Below, piece after piece: positions 22,601 through 33,205 of a DNA stretch of 64,000 nt (position 1 is the stretch's first letter; every line of letters begins with the position of its first letter). The notes under the pieces were generated by a model. That model saw nothing but the letters and a program-made list of their open reading frames with translations, was not told the DNA's origin and searched no databases. This DNA comes from Heterocephalus glaber (taxonomy: Eukaryota; Chordata; Mammalia; Rodentia; Bathyergidae), in NCBI RefSeq assembly GCF_000247695.1, contig NW_004624743.1:3139368-3203367 (forward strand), in the 5' to 3' direction. A program made the translations under genes and the position numbers.

Positions 22601-23254
22601 CGGAGCTAAGGGGAGTTTGTCTGCTTCCCCCGGGTGGTTATAGCATGCATCTGGGGCTGAGGACCGACCCTTGTGGCTTCGAGCACAAGCCCATATCAGC
22701 CATGTCCGTCCCTTTGTGTGCCCTAAGCCACATTTCCTGGCTTTGTAGACAAGTCCGAAAGTGTTGCTTCATTATGTATGGGTAGAGATTCACCAGTGTA
22801 CAGAGCGCTCTGTCGCTCTCTGGGACTGCATCATTAGTGCTGCTCAGTGTCAAATCACGTACCTGGAGTGGTCACAGGAGCAGGCTGATGCCGTGTCCCC
22901 CTGGGGCCCTGAGGCAGGAGACTCATGGGGACGCATGCACGCCACCGCGAGGTGGACTCTGGGGATGTGAGGCCAGGATGCAACCTCGTGTGGCTTTCAA
23001 ACTTTACACCAGGAAAAGCATATATTCTTTATGTTAAGCATAGCTCTGCTATTACCCAGCCGGTCCTGCTGATAAATCACCAGTGGATAAGGTCCTCCCT
23101 GATGCTGTTAGAAATGTGTTTAAGTGCAGACATTTATAAAACTTCTACTTGAAGTAGGATTGAATTCCCTTGACTAGGAAGCTCTGAGTTCCTGGCCATC
23201 CCCACTTTAATTAAAACTGCTATTCCCAGGAAGGTGCACTTTCCACTGTGGGAG
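22601..23254. other. Unassigned sequence
   Basis: Moderate GC to 22980 then AT-rich. No gene or repeat recognised. Confidence 0.45.
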
Positions 23255-23415
23255 AAGACTGGAAGTTTGGTGTGTCTCACCCTCACTTGGTGAATTTATT
23301 GAAAATGCAAAATCCTGGTCCTCACCCCGGAAAGCCCGATTCAGAAGATCCATGTTGGCACGCAGCAGTCTGCACTGAATTGTCCAGGTTATTCAAATGC
23401 AGAGCTCTTGGACTT
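23255..23415 (+). mobile_element. MER5-like hAT relic
   Basis: 'ttattgaaaatgcaaaatcc', 'tggtcctcaccccggaaagc' and 'ccgattcagaagatcc' follow the interior of MER5A (gggccccacccccagagtttctgattcag). The ends are not resolved. Confidence 0.5.
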
Positions 23416-23889
23416 TTCTCTGAAAGTCACACTCGAAGGCATCAAGAAAGAATAGGCCGAGTAATCGATAAGCTTGTACCTTCGATAAGTACCTTAGAAA
23501 ACAACAGACCCGAGAACATCAACATGCAAAGGCTCTGAGGCAGCTGTGTTCTGTGAGGGCTAAATAGATGGTGATTTTTCACACTGAACATATAAATGAA
23601 CCATGAGGATACAGATGGTATTTTCAAGTTAATTTCTTTTCTTGGAAGAAAAGCTCATTTACTTAGGTCAAAAAAATTTCCAGTTAATTTCATTATTTAA
23701 AGAAAAACTGCTGTACTTAGATGAAGAACTTATAATTATCAAGATACCAAACTTTGAAATGACAATATTTTTGTTTACAGTACTAATTTCACAGCATCTT
23801 GTGCTTACTGGAACTACTTGTTTCTCCCAAATGCAAAGGTATATAACCTCAGTCTGACCTTTGAAAGTAAATTGCAATTTTCATACTTG
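23416..23889. other. Unassigned sequence
   Basis: AT-rich, no gene or repeat recognised. Confidence 0.5.
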
Positions 23890-24720
23890 TATTTTTCTAA
23901 GAATAACTTTTTTTCAGAGCCCCTCTGTATTGGCTCACTGTGTTGGTAAAAGCTACAGCTCAAAGTTAGCATGAGCAGGTGGCATGTTGAAACCGACTTT
24001 CTTTGCTGTCAACTATTTTACAGACAGGAAGGATCACCAAAAAAGAGCTATTTAGTTGAACATCGCTATTCAAATAAAGGCAAGATTACATTCAAACTAT
24101 CTTATTCACATTTTTAAAAAATACTTCCATGTTTCACTGTGTTATTATAAATGGGGACAGGTAAAAACCTGCTAACTCCAGTGGAGAGGTAAGGAAAGGC
24201 AACAGAAGTCTTTGTTAGATTTTTGAAGGATATTGGCTCATCATCCTCCACTGTCTATGACCAGATAGGCAGGATGATTGCTTTGCAGGTTTTAGTTTTG
24301 CAGGAAAGTTACTCACTCTGATTGAAAGGTGTAATAGGATCGGGCCCCAAATAAGCATGGCCAGATGCCAAGGAAAATTTCCCCTTAATAAAGGTCTTGG
24401 CTGTTTCCACAAAATCAGACAAGGCTGCCGAAAAACCAGCTCCTCCCACTCCATCTCTCTCCTAGGTAGAACAAAAACCCGTTTCCCTTCCCTTTGCGTG
24501 CTTCTCCTTGCGTTTCTTACCTGCCTGTACCTTTGTAGCCAGTATTTAACAGCTGACAGGCAGCCTTCAATCTGCTCGCTTGCAATTTTAAGATTTTTTA
24601 ATCCAAAAATGACTAACTTATTTGTTGACATAGAAATTGCCTCACATTTTGACTCCCCAAGAGAAAGTGGGACAGGGAAGAGGAGGATGCTCCAGAGGGC
24701 ACACGCAGGTGTGTGAAGCA
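23890..24720. promoter_or_regulatory. Candidate conserved non-coding block
   Basis: Unique sequence in two parts (about 23910-24110 and 24350-24650) with motif-dense AT words, for example 'cgcttgcaattttaag' and 'ttttttaatccaaaaatgac' near 24578-24612. A minus-strand 203-codon frame (24215-24826) spans the second part but has no recognised domain. Assignment is by character only. Confidence 0.25.
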
Positions 24721-24826
24721 GCCCACACTGTGTCTTCGAGCTATTGGGCCTCCTCTGCCTGAACAGCTCCTCACCCTGACCCTGGAAGCCATGGTTCGTC
24801 TTGTGGTTTACCAAAAAGAAAGTCAT

Positions 24827-27800
24827 CCATTTACATAGAACATATTGTGAACAAAAGTAGGACTGAAGTCAAGAGACACAAATAAGATAATTCACAGATG
24901 TATTATGGAGTGAAGAGAAAATTCAGAGGCTTTGGCCAAGTCTATATCTGCACGCCAAATGTTTTTACCCATTAAAAATGCATTGACTGATTGTTCAGTC
25001 CCTGCCAGGCAGGGGGGCTGGGGTAGGCAAAATGTCGAGATTTAGCTTTGTCATCATGTTTGTGACTTCAAGAGTAGAGTTTTCATTATGCACTAGGTTA
25101 TAATACAACTGTTCCTGAATCTTAACAGCCAGCGTTAGAGAAGTATGATATTGGAATAGAGAGCACAAAATACTGATAGTCAAAATGTTTCCATTTGGTT
25201 TTAATTTTTTTCTTTTAATTATAAGGGAATGTGAGCTTAGCTGTCTTGGTTTTATAGGACTTGAGGTTAATGAATACCTGTGGCTCTCCCTGGCCCTACA
25301 GTTGAATGTTTGGGGACAGGAGTAGCAGGGACGGCTCTGTCCCGGGGTGCTGAAAGTAGGACAGCAGGCCAAGCCAGGACGGGGAGCAATGGGGCAGGCA
25401 ACTAGGCCAACAGCAGGGGCAAATAGTGTCAGGGAAACAGCTGAGTTCTTACTTCTCCATTAATGCTAAAATGCTGGTGGGCAGGGTAATTTGAGCTGAT
25501 TCCTTCTGGTACCTATAAATTACAAGGGTAATGCAGAATTTCTGTTGCCTGTCTAGATCTACGGGGATAAGATTAGCAGTCAGAGATTTGAGATGATTAC
25601 AAAGGATCTTGACTCATAATCAAATGTTCTCTCCTATACACGATGAGATCCTGCTCTTCAGCAAGAGTCATTTTATGGAAAGATCTTTTTGTAGGACACA
25701 GAGGCAGAGCATAGGATCTCTCATGGGATCTCAGTAGAATTCTTTAGCTTTCAACTTCAAGATCCAAGTGTGAGTAGCTGTCACAAACAGCAAGACCTCA
25801 GCAGTGACCTGTGTGAATGTGTGTGTGTGGCAGAGGTTGGAAAGGGTGAGCAGGAATGTCCCTTCTATCCTGTGTCTGGCCCCAAGGTACGATGTTCCCA
25901 TGACCCTCTGCTTTCTCAATCCATTTTGAAGACAGAGGCAGCACTCAGAATGGCTGGATATTCACAGAAATGCTGCTCTTCTATTAGCATTCACCCAATC
26001 TGGAATCCATAGCGAGGAGCATCATTGATTTCTGGTTGCAGACCAAGTTTAGAAACAGTTGTATGTGAAGAGAAAGGTCAAGCAGATTGATTGCTTTCCT
26101 AAGTCCTTTCCCGACCTAGTCTACAAACCTTATGATAAAACCTGACATAATTTAGATGTAACTCAAAAAATTCCTCTCGATAATTAGTCTAGGAAACTAA
26201 AAAGGTAAAAGGAAGACCTGAAATTGAGTCTTTGCAATAACAGAAATCAAAGACAATATTTAACACAATTTTCTTCTTCAGAAGTGATGGACAACAGTAT
26301 CAGAAATTCAAGAAGTAGAGAAAATTCTGTGGAAAACAATTAGATGGGTCAAATTATGTCATCAGTCACTGACCTCTAGGTATTCCATTAATATTCACAT
26401 TCTGATGAAGGTTGGGCCTCTCCAGCCATCCCCATACGTAATATTCACAACACCCTACAACGTGTACCCGGTTCAGCCTCAATTTAAAGTAATTTGCAGT
26501 TAAATGGGCCAGGTGATCATGGGTAAAGATGAAATGGAAAACAATGACACCCAGAGGTAAGGTTAGATTTGAACCAGAAGTAGAGTAACTTGTCAAAAAC
26601 ACGCTGAAAATTTAAAATCCTTGTCTTTACCAAAAGATATAAGAAACTATGGAGATTCTATGTGGATGGCTAAAACAATGTAAGGAGAATTGTAAAGATC
26701 TCTTTTGATTATAGATACCTAGAAAATGCATGCAAATATTTTGGTTTGGCTTTATCTTGAATTATTTAAATATCATTGTTGTAGTTAATGTATGTCTGTG
26801 AAGTCTTTATAAAAGAGATTAAAGGACACTAGAGAGCTGTTTGTTGAACACTTTGAGCGAATTAATACATGAAAGCTATACAAACAAAAGGCACATGCCA
26901 CATTTCTTTCCTTCTTTTCCCTCTTTTCTTGAGAATTTCCGGAATTTTAATCACCAGTTATTACCTTTTAGAAAAAAAATCAGATGCTACTTAGACTTAA
27001 CTATACGTTTGAGAGTCATCCTTGTTCAATTACTGTTTTCTTGTTTTATGGATTTTTCCTAATGTTCATGATTTTTATTTTAGCAGAGCCTATGCATTAG
27101 TAATTTTCCAGAGAAATTCTGTGTATGGTAAACTTCAGAAATCTTTGCAGGTCTTCACAGTAGTTCAGGTTCTTGGTTCAAAATTATTTTCCCATGCAAA
27201 TTTTGAAGTTTTCCATTATCTCTCATTCAGTGTTTCTGATAGAAAGTCAACATAATACGCTGATCAGGCACAGAGTAGTGGATTCTTGAGTTTAAAGAAG
27301 GGAAACAGTGAGGGAGCTCGGGGATTGTCAGGGAGTGATTGACCCGGGCAGAGAGGGGGTGAGCGATGTATGTGAGGAGACAGAGTCTTGTAGCAGGACC
27401 AGTGGGATGGAACCCTAATGAGGTTGAAACACAAGCCATGTCGGGTGGGCTGGCCAGGAGATCCCACGGTTCACTCTGTGCTAAGAGCCACAGTGCAAAG
27501 ATATTTGTCCAAACATCACTCGGGATGATTCTGTAAGAATGAGATGTAAAGTGACTAATATCTGAAAGTGCTGATTCTGAAGGACGCAGGTCGCCCTCCC
27601 TGCTATGCTGCTCCTGATCCAGTCAGCTAAAGGCTTGAGAAGAACGAAGGGCTGAATTCTGCTGGCTGGACCTTTCACCTGAAATGCAGCACCAGCTCTT
27701 CCCTGGGCCTCCAGGCTGCCTGCCTGCCCTGCAGATCTGGGATTTCTCATCGCCAAAATAACATGAGCTGATTCCTCAAAATCAATCAATAACCAGTCAA

Positions 27801-27899
27801 TCTCCTTGTCCCCCAGTACATGCTCACGTTCTGGGAAGACATAGCTATGCATGTTATCTCTGTTCTTTAAGATAGAAAAGGTGCAGTTAATGAAAGGAA
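24827..27899. other. Unassigned stretch, no gene
   Basis: About 3 kb with only short frames. A GC-richer piece at 25000-25050 and 25260-25430, and a G-rich piece at 27270-27480, look like possible LTR relics but match nothing I can name. 26600-27250 is very AT-rich. A TG-rich run sits near 25815-25832. Confidence 0.4.
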
Positions 27900-27907
27900 A
27901 AATGTGT

Positions 27908-28057
27908 GTTTAAACTTTTAAAAAATTGTTACCGTGAAAGACACATTGCCATCAACCCCACTCAAAACACTCTTCCCCACTTGGAACACACTCCATTCTT
28001 TCTGCTACTTTCTGAAGCAGCTCTGAACGTCCTCTTTCATGAGTGTCTTTACAAGGT
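27908..28057 (-). pseudogene. mariner transposase C-terminal relic, minus strand
   Basis: On the complement 'actcatgaaagaggacgttc', 'agagctgcttcagaaagtag' encodes the end of a mariner-type (DD34D) transposase: KEDVQSCFRK, then an in-frame stop where tryptophan is expected. After the coding part comes 'gatggcaatgtgtctttcac', the same 3' sequence as the plus-strand copy at 28360-28382. Only the last codons remain, so it is dead. Confidence 0.7.
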
Positions 28058-28132
28058 ATGATAAAAAAATATGGTGAATTCAGCTGCCCAATGCCATCCA
28101 GTGGAAAGGCAGGTGTGTGAAAACCTGACAGA

Positions 28133-28384
28133 GTGCCCTCACCCACCTTAGTCACCAGATCTGGCACCAGTGGCTCCTGGTTCCTCCCCAGAGTCAAAAT
28201 GACCAGGAAAGGGAAACATTTTGAACTAATTCAGGATGTGGAAGTAGCCAGGAAAGTGCAACTACAGACACTCTCAAAAGAGGACTTCCAGAACCGCTCC
28301 AGAAAGTGGCAAGAATGGTGGGATCACAACATTCTAAGCAGGAGAGAAGATTTTGGGTGGGGGTTGTAGCAATGTGTCTTTTAT
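28133..28384 (+). pseudogene. mariner transposase C-terminal relic, plus strand
   Basis: A 78-codon open frame (28133-28369) reads PRVKMTRKGKHFELIQ, then KEDFQ, KWQEWWD and ends FGWGL. This matches the end of mariner-family transposases: a LFPxLKxxLKGxxF block after the last catalytic aspartate region, then an EDFQxxFxKWQxRWDxC helix. The upstream stretch where SPDLAPxD would lie is substituted (SGTSGSW), so the last catalytic residue is not identifiable, and the N-terminal domain is absent. Non-functional fragment. It is followed by 'gcaatgtgtcttttattt' and then cut by an antisense SINE. Confidence 0.75.
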
Positions 28385-28470
28385 TTAATTATTTTTATTT
28401 ATTTATTCTTTTGGGTACCGGGGATCAAACTCGGGACCTTGCACTTGCGCTGAACCACTGGTGCACTCCT
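28385..28470 (-). mobile_element. ID-like SINE, antisense, same subfamily as 6670
   Basis: After a T-rich run (complement of the A tail), 'gggtaccggggatcaaactc' and 'gggaccttgcacttgcg' are the complement of the B-box side of the SINE at 6670-6760 (cgcaagtgcaaggtcc / gatccccggtacc). The 5' half is decayed. It lies inside the 3' region of the mariner relic. Confidence 0.8.
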
Positions 28471-28739
28471 TGTACCCAGTAGCTGTGCAAGGAGGCTGGG
28501 GATTGTGTGGGCTTGGTTGTGTTCATCTCTGCTCCGTGTGTTAGTCTAGATACTCATAAGAGTGGTGAGTCAGCAAGACACAGCCTCCTTGTCTCAGAGC
28601 TCAACTCAAGGCAGAGAGGGTGAGAAAGGGAAGTGGGGCACAGGGAAGAAGGAGGTGGCCCGTCCTCAGCTCACTTTTCATTGCTGTATTGAACCCCATT
28701 GTGGAAGCGCATGGGTCACCCACAGATCAGACACCCCTC

Positions 28740-28970
28740 GGCAGACTTCCTGACACCCCCAACACCCCTCCTTCTGTATGTCATGTCCTTAGTGAGACAT
28801 CGTCAGAGCAACCAACACTGCTCTTCATAGTGCTGCTTCCTGTATTTAATTGTACACCGCACTAATTATTTGTGAATTTTCCTCTTCACCACCAGACTTG
28901 AAGCCCCATGCAGGAAGCAGCCATGTGGATTTTGCTCACTCTGCATCCGCAGTGCGTAACACAAAGGAGA
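28740..28970 (+). repeat. L2 LINE relic
   Basis: 'ctgcttcctgtatttaattg', 'accagacttgaagccccatg' and 'gattttgctcactctgcatc' parallel the L2 3' region (a cactagactgtaagctccatgag / ttgttcactgctgtatcccc order). Highly diverged. Confidence 0.55.
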
Positions 28971-29400
28971 TCAACACATTCGATGCAGAATGTTCCTGTG
29001 CACTCATCTCTAACAGCAAAATCCCCTTGACTTGTCTGACTGTGTGCATTGGTGATGTTTAAGAGGGGCAGGATTTCAAAGGCAGAGCTCCCATCCAACC
29101 CAAAACTGGGCTGGGGCCCCAGAGCGTCTGACCCAGCTCCGCTGAGGCTGGAGTCACTGAGGACAGCAGCAACCATTGCTCCTCCTTTCTGTCAATAAAG
29201 GATTAAGTGTGTGTGTGCATGGGGCTCAAGGTAATTTCTTTGGAGAGAGTTAATTGATGGAAGGTTAAATAAAGCCACAAGTTTTTGCTTAAAAGAAACA
29301 AAGAAAATGAAGAATTACTTTAATTATGAGCAATGTGTTGAAAGAAATGATTCCTGAATTAGTCCTTTCGGGAAGTGAAACAAAACATGATATAGTTCAT
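28971..29400. other. Unassigned sequence
   Basis: No gene. The AT-rich part at 29230-29390 includes 'agttaattgatgg' and 'tactttaattatgag', homeodomain-like words, but there is nothing firm. Confidence 0.4.
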
Positions 29401-29420
29401 CTTAATTCCCAGTTCTTCTC

Positions 29421-29468
29421 TTGTACACACACATACACACACATGCACATCCATGCATGTATACACAC
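29421..29468 (+). repeat. CA-rich simple sequence
   Basis: Alternating CA/TA words (acacacacatacacacac, then tgcatgtatacacac), an interrupted microsatellite. Confidence 0.85.
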
Positions 29469-29469
29469 T

Positions 29470-30324
29470 GTATTCAAGTCAGCTCCCATTTTGATTATAT
29501 CAAACAATATGAATTAATTACAGGCATTAAAGCTTTTTTTCCCTCAAGACGTTTGCTCTCAAAAGATTGATTTCCCTGTGTTTGCTGGGAGAGTCCGTGT
29601 CCTTCTGGTCCAAGAAGAAACTCATTCTAAAGAGTGGAAGTCCCCACCCAGCACCCAGCCTGGAGGATCAGAAACGCTACCCCGCAATTGTGTCCTTTAA
29701 AGGGAGCAACTGAATACTCCCGAAGAAAGCATGAAGAAAGTTCTGGGGATGGCTTGATCGTTAACATTTGTTCTTAATCTGTCAGAATTCCCCTCCTCCT
29801 GTTCACAGAGATTCTGGGTACTCTCTGAAGCCCTTGCAGAGTTGGAAACCAGTCTCAATCCCATTAGTAGGGGGTTTAAAAGGAGGCAGGAGGTGTCCTG
29901 TTGACGTCTATGTTTTCAATGACCAGTAAGAAAACCCCCAGATCTTTTTCCTTAGAGGCCAGCGTCCTGTACAACTTTCCCATGTCCCTGAGGAAAATGT
30001 GTTGGAAGAGGGGAAGATTAAGAAAAATAGGGGAGAGAAGGGAAGGCATAGATCTGAGCCCGAGGATGGTAAACGCAGAGTGAAATCATCAGGATTTAAA
30101 TAGCTTCTTCTAACTGCCATGAGCGCTGCACAGTGACTCTGTAATGGTCTTGCAATCTGAAACCCTGGGGAAAGCAAGGGAAAACCAGTGAGTGGGGAAA
30201 TCTGAGGTTTCTCATATAGTAAACTTTCTTGGCCAAGCACCAAAATCTGTCAGAGTTTTGCGGTCATTTTCAAACTGGCCATGTTGTTAATGTTTCCTTT
30301 TCATTTTATGTGCTTATGCAGATT
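29470..30324. other. Unassigned sequence
   Basis: No repeat or gene recognised. The antisense 111-codon frame 29908-30243 has no known domain. Confidence 0.45.
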
Positions 30325-30361
30325 TTCTAGAAGTTCTAGAAGTTTTCTAGAAGTTCAAGAA
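30325..30361 (+). repeat. Array of four TTCnnGAA palindromes
   Basis: TTCTAGAA at 30325-30332, 30334-30341 and 30345-30352, then TTCAAGAA at 30354-30361. TTCnnGAA is the inverted pair of nGAAn units bound by heat-shock factors. The gaps between palindromes are 1, 3 and 1 bases instead of the ideal 2, so binding is uncertain. The array probably arose by local tandem duplication. Confidence 0.8.
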
Positions 30362-30407
30362 AAGAGTTCATAGTGCATGGCCCGGTGTACGTGTGACGAA
30401 GGGTAAC

Positions 30408-30670
30408 TGTCGGGCGCTGCTGCAGGGCACAGGCCAAGCTCCCTCACTGCTTCAGGCCATTACTCAGCAGCCCTCAGCTGCAGAGTCCAAGCAGTACGAG
30501 GTCTCTAAGTGCAAATTGGAGTCACAGTTAGCAGAGGGCCTGCAGCTGAGAGGCAGATAGTAAGGTGGAGTGAAAGGCGGGCTGCGGAGGACAGGACGAA
30601 GCACCAAAAGCAGCAGCTCACGCAGCTCTACTCCTCATTCAGCCAGGAGGCCAAGATGGATACGAGCAAT
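30408..30670 (+). pseudogene. Coding-like relic of a coiled-coil protein, family unknown
   Basis: One frame from about 30408 reads ALLQGTGQAPSLLQAITQQ, then YEVSKCKLESQLAEGLQL, before stops at about 30537. A second frame takes over in the same place and reads ERQIVRWSERRAAEDR, then KHQKQQLTQLYSSFSQEAK. The charged, heptad-compatible character across a frameshift suggests an old retrocopy fragment. I do not recognise the parent gene, and chance cannot be excluded. Confidence 0.35.
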
Positions 30671-31737
30671 GCACCAAGGGTCTGGACAGAGACACTAGTC
30701 CCCTCTGCTCCTCACATGCAAGGGAAGCGCGCTAATGGACATTGCCTTAGAAATAAGCCCGGGGCAGGCATTCCTCACTCAATACGTGGCGCAACTCTGA
30801 GGGCTTTTGTTTTGTTTTGTCACCTGCTCAGGACCGATGAATCCTTGGAGGCTCTTAGTATTGAAAATATGAAGTGGTCCCCACTGGAAATTCAGAATAA
30901 GACCTGAGGAGTGAGACATGCCTTCAGGGATGCTGAGATTAGCATAGCTTCCTTTTAAGTGTTCTGACTGCCAACTCCTGGATAAGCTCATTGGAGCTTC
31001 ACCTCTTTGCTGGTGGCTCAGCTTTGTGGAGTCCAGTCAGTTTGTGATTTTGTGCATGGCAGGACTCCTCCAGGTCCGGAGACTAAAAAGACAGAGAAGA
31101 GGCAGGGGCAGGGACCAGCAGAGCTTGCACTGGGTTGCTATGTAATTCTTCCGAGTCACCTTCCTCAGAGAGGCCTCTCCCAGGACCCCTGGACCATGAG
31201 GAGGACTGGCAGCAACTCGATTCCTTCGCATCCGGGGTGGGCTGGGCAGCAGCAGTGCCAGTACTGCCCCAGCCCCCACTTGGCCGCTTAACTTGCAGGC
31301 TTTGCAGTAACAACGCTGAAGGGAAGATGTCTGTGCGTGAAGTCATCACAGGCTTCCTCCCCACCACCAGCCCAAAGTGTCAGCGCACACAGGGTCCCAG
31401 TAGTCCCGGCCATCACAGAGGAAGGGTGCATCGCCCCACCGAGGGGCTCCCACTGCCTGTCTGGATGGAACACAGCCGGGCTCTCATGGAAAGCACAGCA
31501 AGTGGATTCCAGCCGACTGCTTTCATTTGAGATTTACTGAAGACAACAGAGTGGGAAGTATTGCACATTTGTCTTGTGTTGGAACTCACAACACGGACTG
31601 TGAATATTCTCATTCAGACTGAATGCTGATACTACAAATGATTTTTTTAAGGACCCTTAGGAAATCTCCCCAGAATTTTATGTGAAAAACATGTATTATT
31701 TGCACTATCAGAAAAATAAAACGTCACTACCTGAATA
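30671..31737. other. Unassigned sequence, GC-richer at 31.0-31.5 kb
   Basis: Frames on both strands overlap at 31007-31530 with no recognisable domain. No repeat recognised. Confidence 0.45.
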
Positions 31738-31773
31738 TTTTAAGTAATTGATTTTAAGTAATTTTTAAGTAAT
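31738..31773 (+). repeat. Short tandem repeat, 'tttaagtaatt' unit
   Basis: Three imperfect copies of 'tttaagtaatt' in a row. Confidence 0.8.
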
Positions 31774-31774
31774 T

Positions 31775-32110
31775 TTGTTGTGAGAAAGTACCCAAAGCAG
31801 GCTACGTATGAAGGGAAGAAGGGGTATTCTGCTCATGGTTCGGAGACTGAAAGCCCCGGCAGCGCGATGTTGTCTCTGACGAGAGCCCCATGGGAGATAG
31901 TGGGGAGGACTTGGAGGAAAAGCTCACATCTGCAAAGGAGAAGCCAGGGAGAGACTCGGGTCACACTCAGGCTTTCAAACACCAGCACTTCCTCCCCCCA
32001 CCCCACCCCCGTGACCAAGAACCCCCACCAGGCCACCTCTTAACACTTGCTCCCCACTGCCACATTGGCGCCCATACCTCCCGGGCCACACCCAAACCAG
32101 GATGCTAATC
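31775..32110 (-). mobile_element. ERVL-MaLR LTR relic, antisense
   Basis: 'gtgagaaagtacccaaagc', 'gctcatggttcggagactg', 'gtgaccaagaacccccacca', 'ggccacctcttaacacttg' follow reverse MST-like MaLR (gaaagtacctgagactggg ... caggccccacctccaacac). No internal retroviral sequence. Confidence 0.75.
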
Positions 32111-32469
32111 ATCCTGAGGATACACTGTTCCCTTCTCCCACACCCACCTTGGCCATCTCTACCCACTGGCCCCAAATTTCATGTAGAAGCTGAGGGTCCC
32201 CAGAATCTATATTCAGCCCAGTCTTCCTGTGAACCTAAACTTCTGCAGTCCATCCAGTGACCACTTAGCACCTCTGTGCAGCTCAGTCTCCTGAACTTCA
32301 CACAGCCAGCACGGGAATTCTCTGTGCTCTCATGACTTCCCCACATTTCCACCCTCTTCTAGATTGTATTCACTTCAATCATCATCACACAATCAACCAT
32401 CACTCCAGCTGCTGAACTTCCCTGTCTCCCACTCTTCTCTTCCTCCTTTACCCCATCAGCTTTGTCCAT
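32111..32469. other. Unassigned sequence
   Basis: C/T-rich, no gene or clear repeat recognised. Confidence 0.45.
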
Positions 32470-32732
32470 TATCATAATAGCTGCCTTTTACTGAGCACAC
32501 CATGGATGCCAGACACTGTCCTAATTTCTTTGTATGTACTATTTCATTCAGTCCTCACAATTCTGAGAAATAAGTACTATTATAACCCTTACCTTACAGA
32601 TGGAGAAATTGAGATCGAGAGATACTTTATAACACACCAGATAATGTCATACAATGGGTTAGCACAAGATAAACATTCAGACCCAGGATGGTTAGCTACA
32701 AGTCTAAGCTGTTAATTCTAGTGCTCTATTTT
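32470..32732 (-). repeat. MIR SINE, near full length, antisense
   Basis: Runs through the whole reverse element: 'ctgccttttactgagcacac', 'gatgccagacactgtcctaa', 'tttcattcagtcctcac', 'ataagtactattataaccct', 'acagatggagaaattgagat', and a terminal 'ttctagtgctctatt'. Confidence 0.9.
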
Positions 32733-32744
32733 TTCTAAAGTGAT

Positions 32745-32890
32745 ATTCTTTTTGTTCATTTTATTTTATTTTGTTTTTGAGATTGGGTCTCACTCTGTGG
32801 CCCAGGCTGGCCTCCAACCCTTGATGATCCTCTGCCTCAGCCTCCTGACTGCTGGAATTACAGCATGTGACGTCACACCCCATTTAAAAT
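32745..32890 (-). mobile_element. B1-type SINE, antisense
   Basis: T-rich start, then 'gagattgggtctcactctgt', 'ggcccaggctggcctccaac', 'tgcctcagcctcctgactgc', 'tggaattacagcatgtga', the reverse of a B1 monomer. The 142-codon frame at 32740-33168 runs through it. Confidence 0.9.
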
Positions 32891-33029
32891 CACACCTTTA
32901 TACATATATATTTGTGTGGGCATATTGCCTTCCATCCCCGTGGGTTCTACTTAAAGTTCTGACCATGGTGAATCCAAATGATCTGCCCTCCAGAACTAAG
33001 TTCCTAAAGCATAAATGTTTCCATTTCCC

Positions 33030-33205
33030 TCTTTTGCTTCATTTCAGTGGATTCCTACAAATGACTCAGCCAATCACTTTACCAATGGGTCATTTCTGCA
33101 GATGTGTTATCAGGTCTTGGAATATGTGCACATGTTTCATTTTGGTCGCTCCAGCACTTGTCACATAGCACATGGCCTGGGTGCTCAGAAAGCCGTGGCG
33201 AGGGG
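33030..33205 (+). repeat. L2 LINE 3' end relic
   Basis: 'gtttcattttggtcgctcca', 'gcacttgtcacatagcac', 'atggcctgggtgctcagaaa' correspond to the L2 tail (cagcacctagaacagtgcctggcacatagtaggtgctcaataaa). Confidence 0.6.

Noticed and set aside
24215..24826. 203-codon minus frame as a gene
   Set aside because: No domain, and the underlying DNA reads more like a non-coding conserved block.
26460..26600. MIR relic
   Set aside because: Only scattered similarity (gatttgaaccagaag), not enough ordered blocks.
30325..30361. CRISPR-like repeat
   Set aside because: The units are 8-bp palindromes with 1-3 bp gaps and no spacers.
32740..33168. 142-codon plus frame as a gene
   Set aside because: Its N-terminal third is an antisense B1 SINE, a classic source of false frames.
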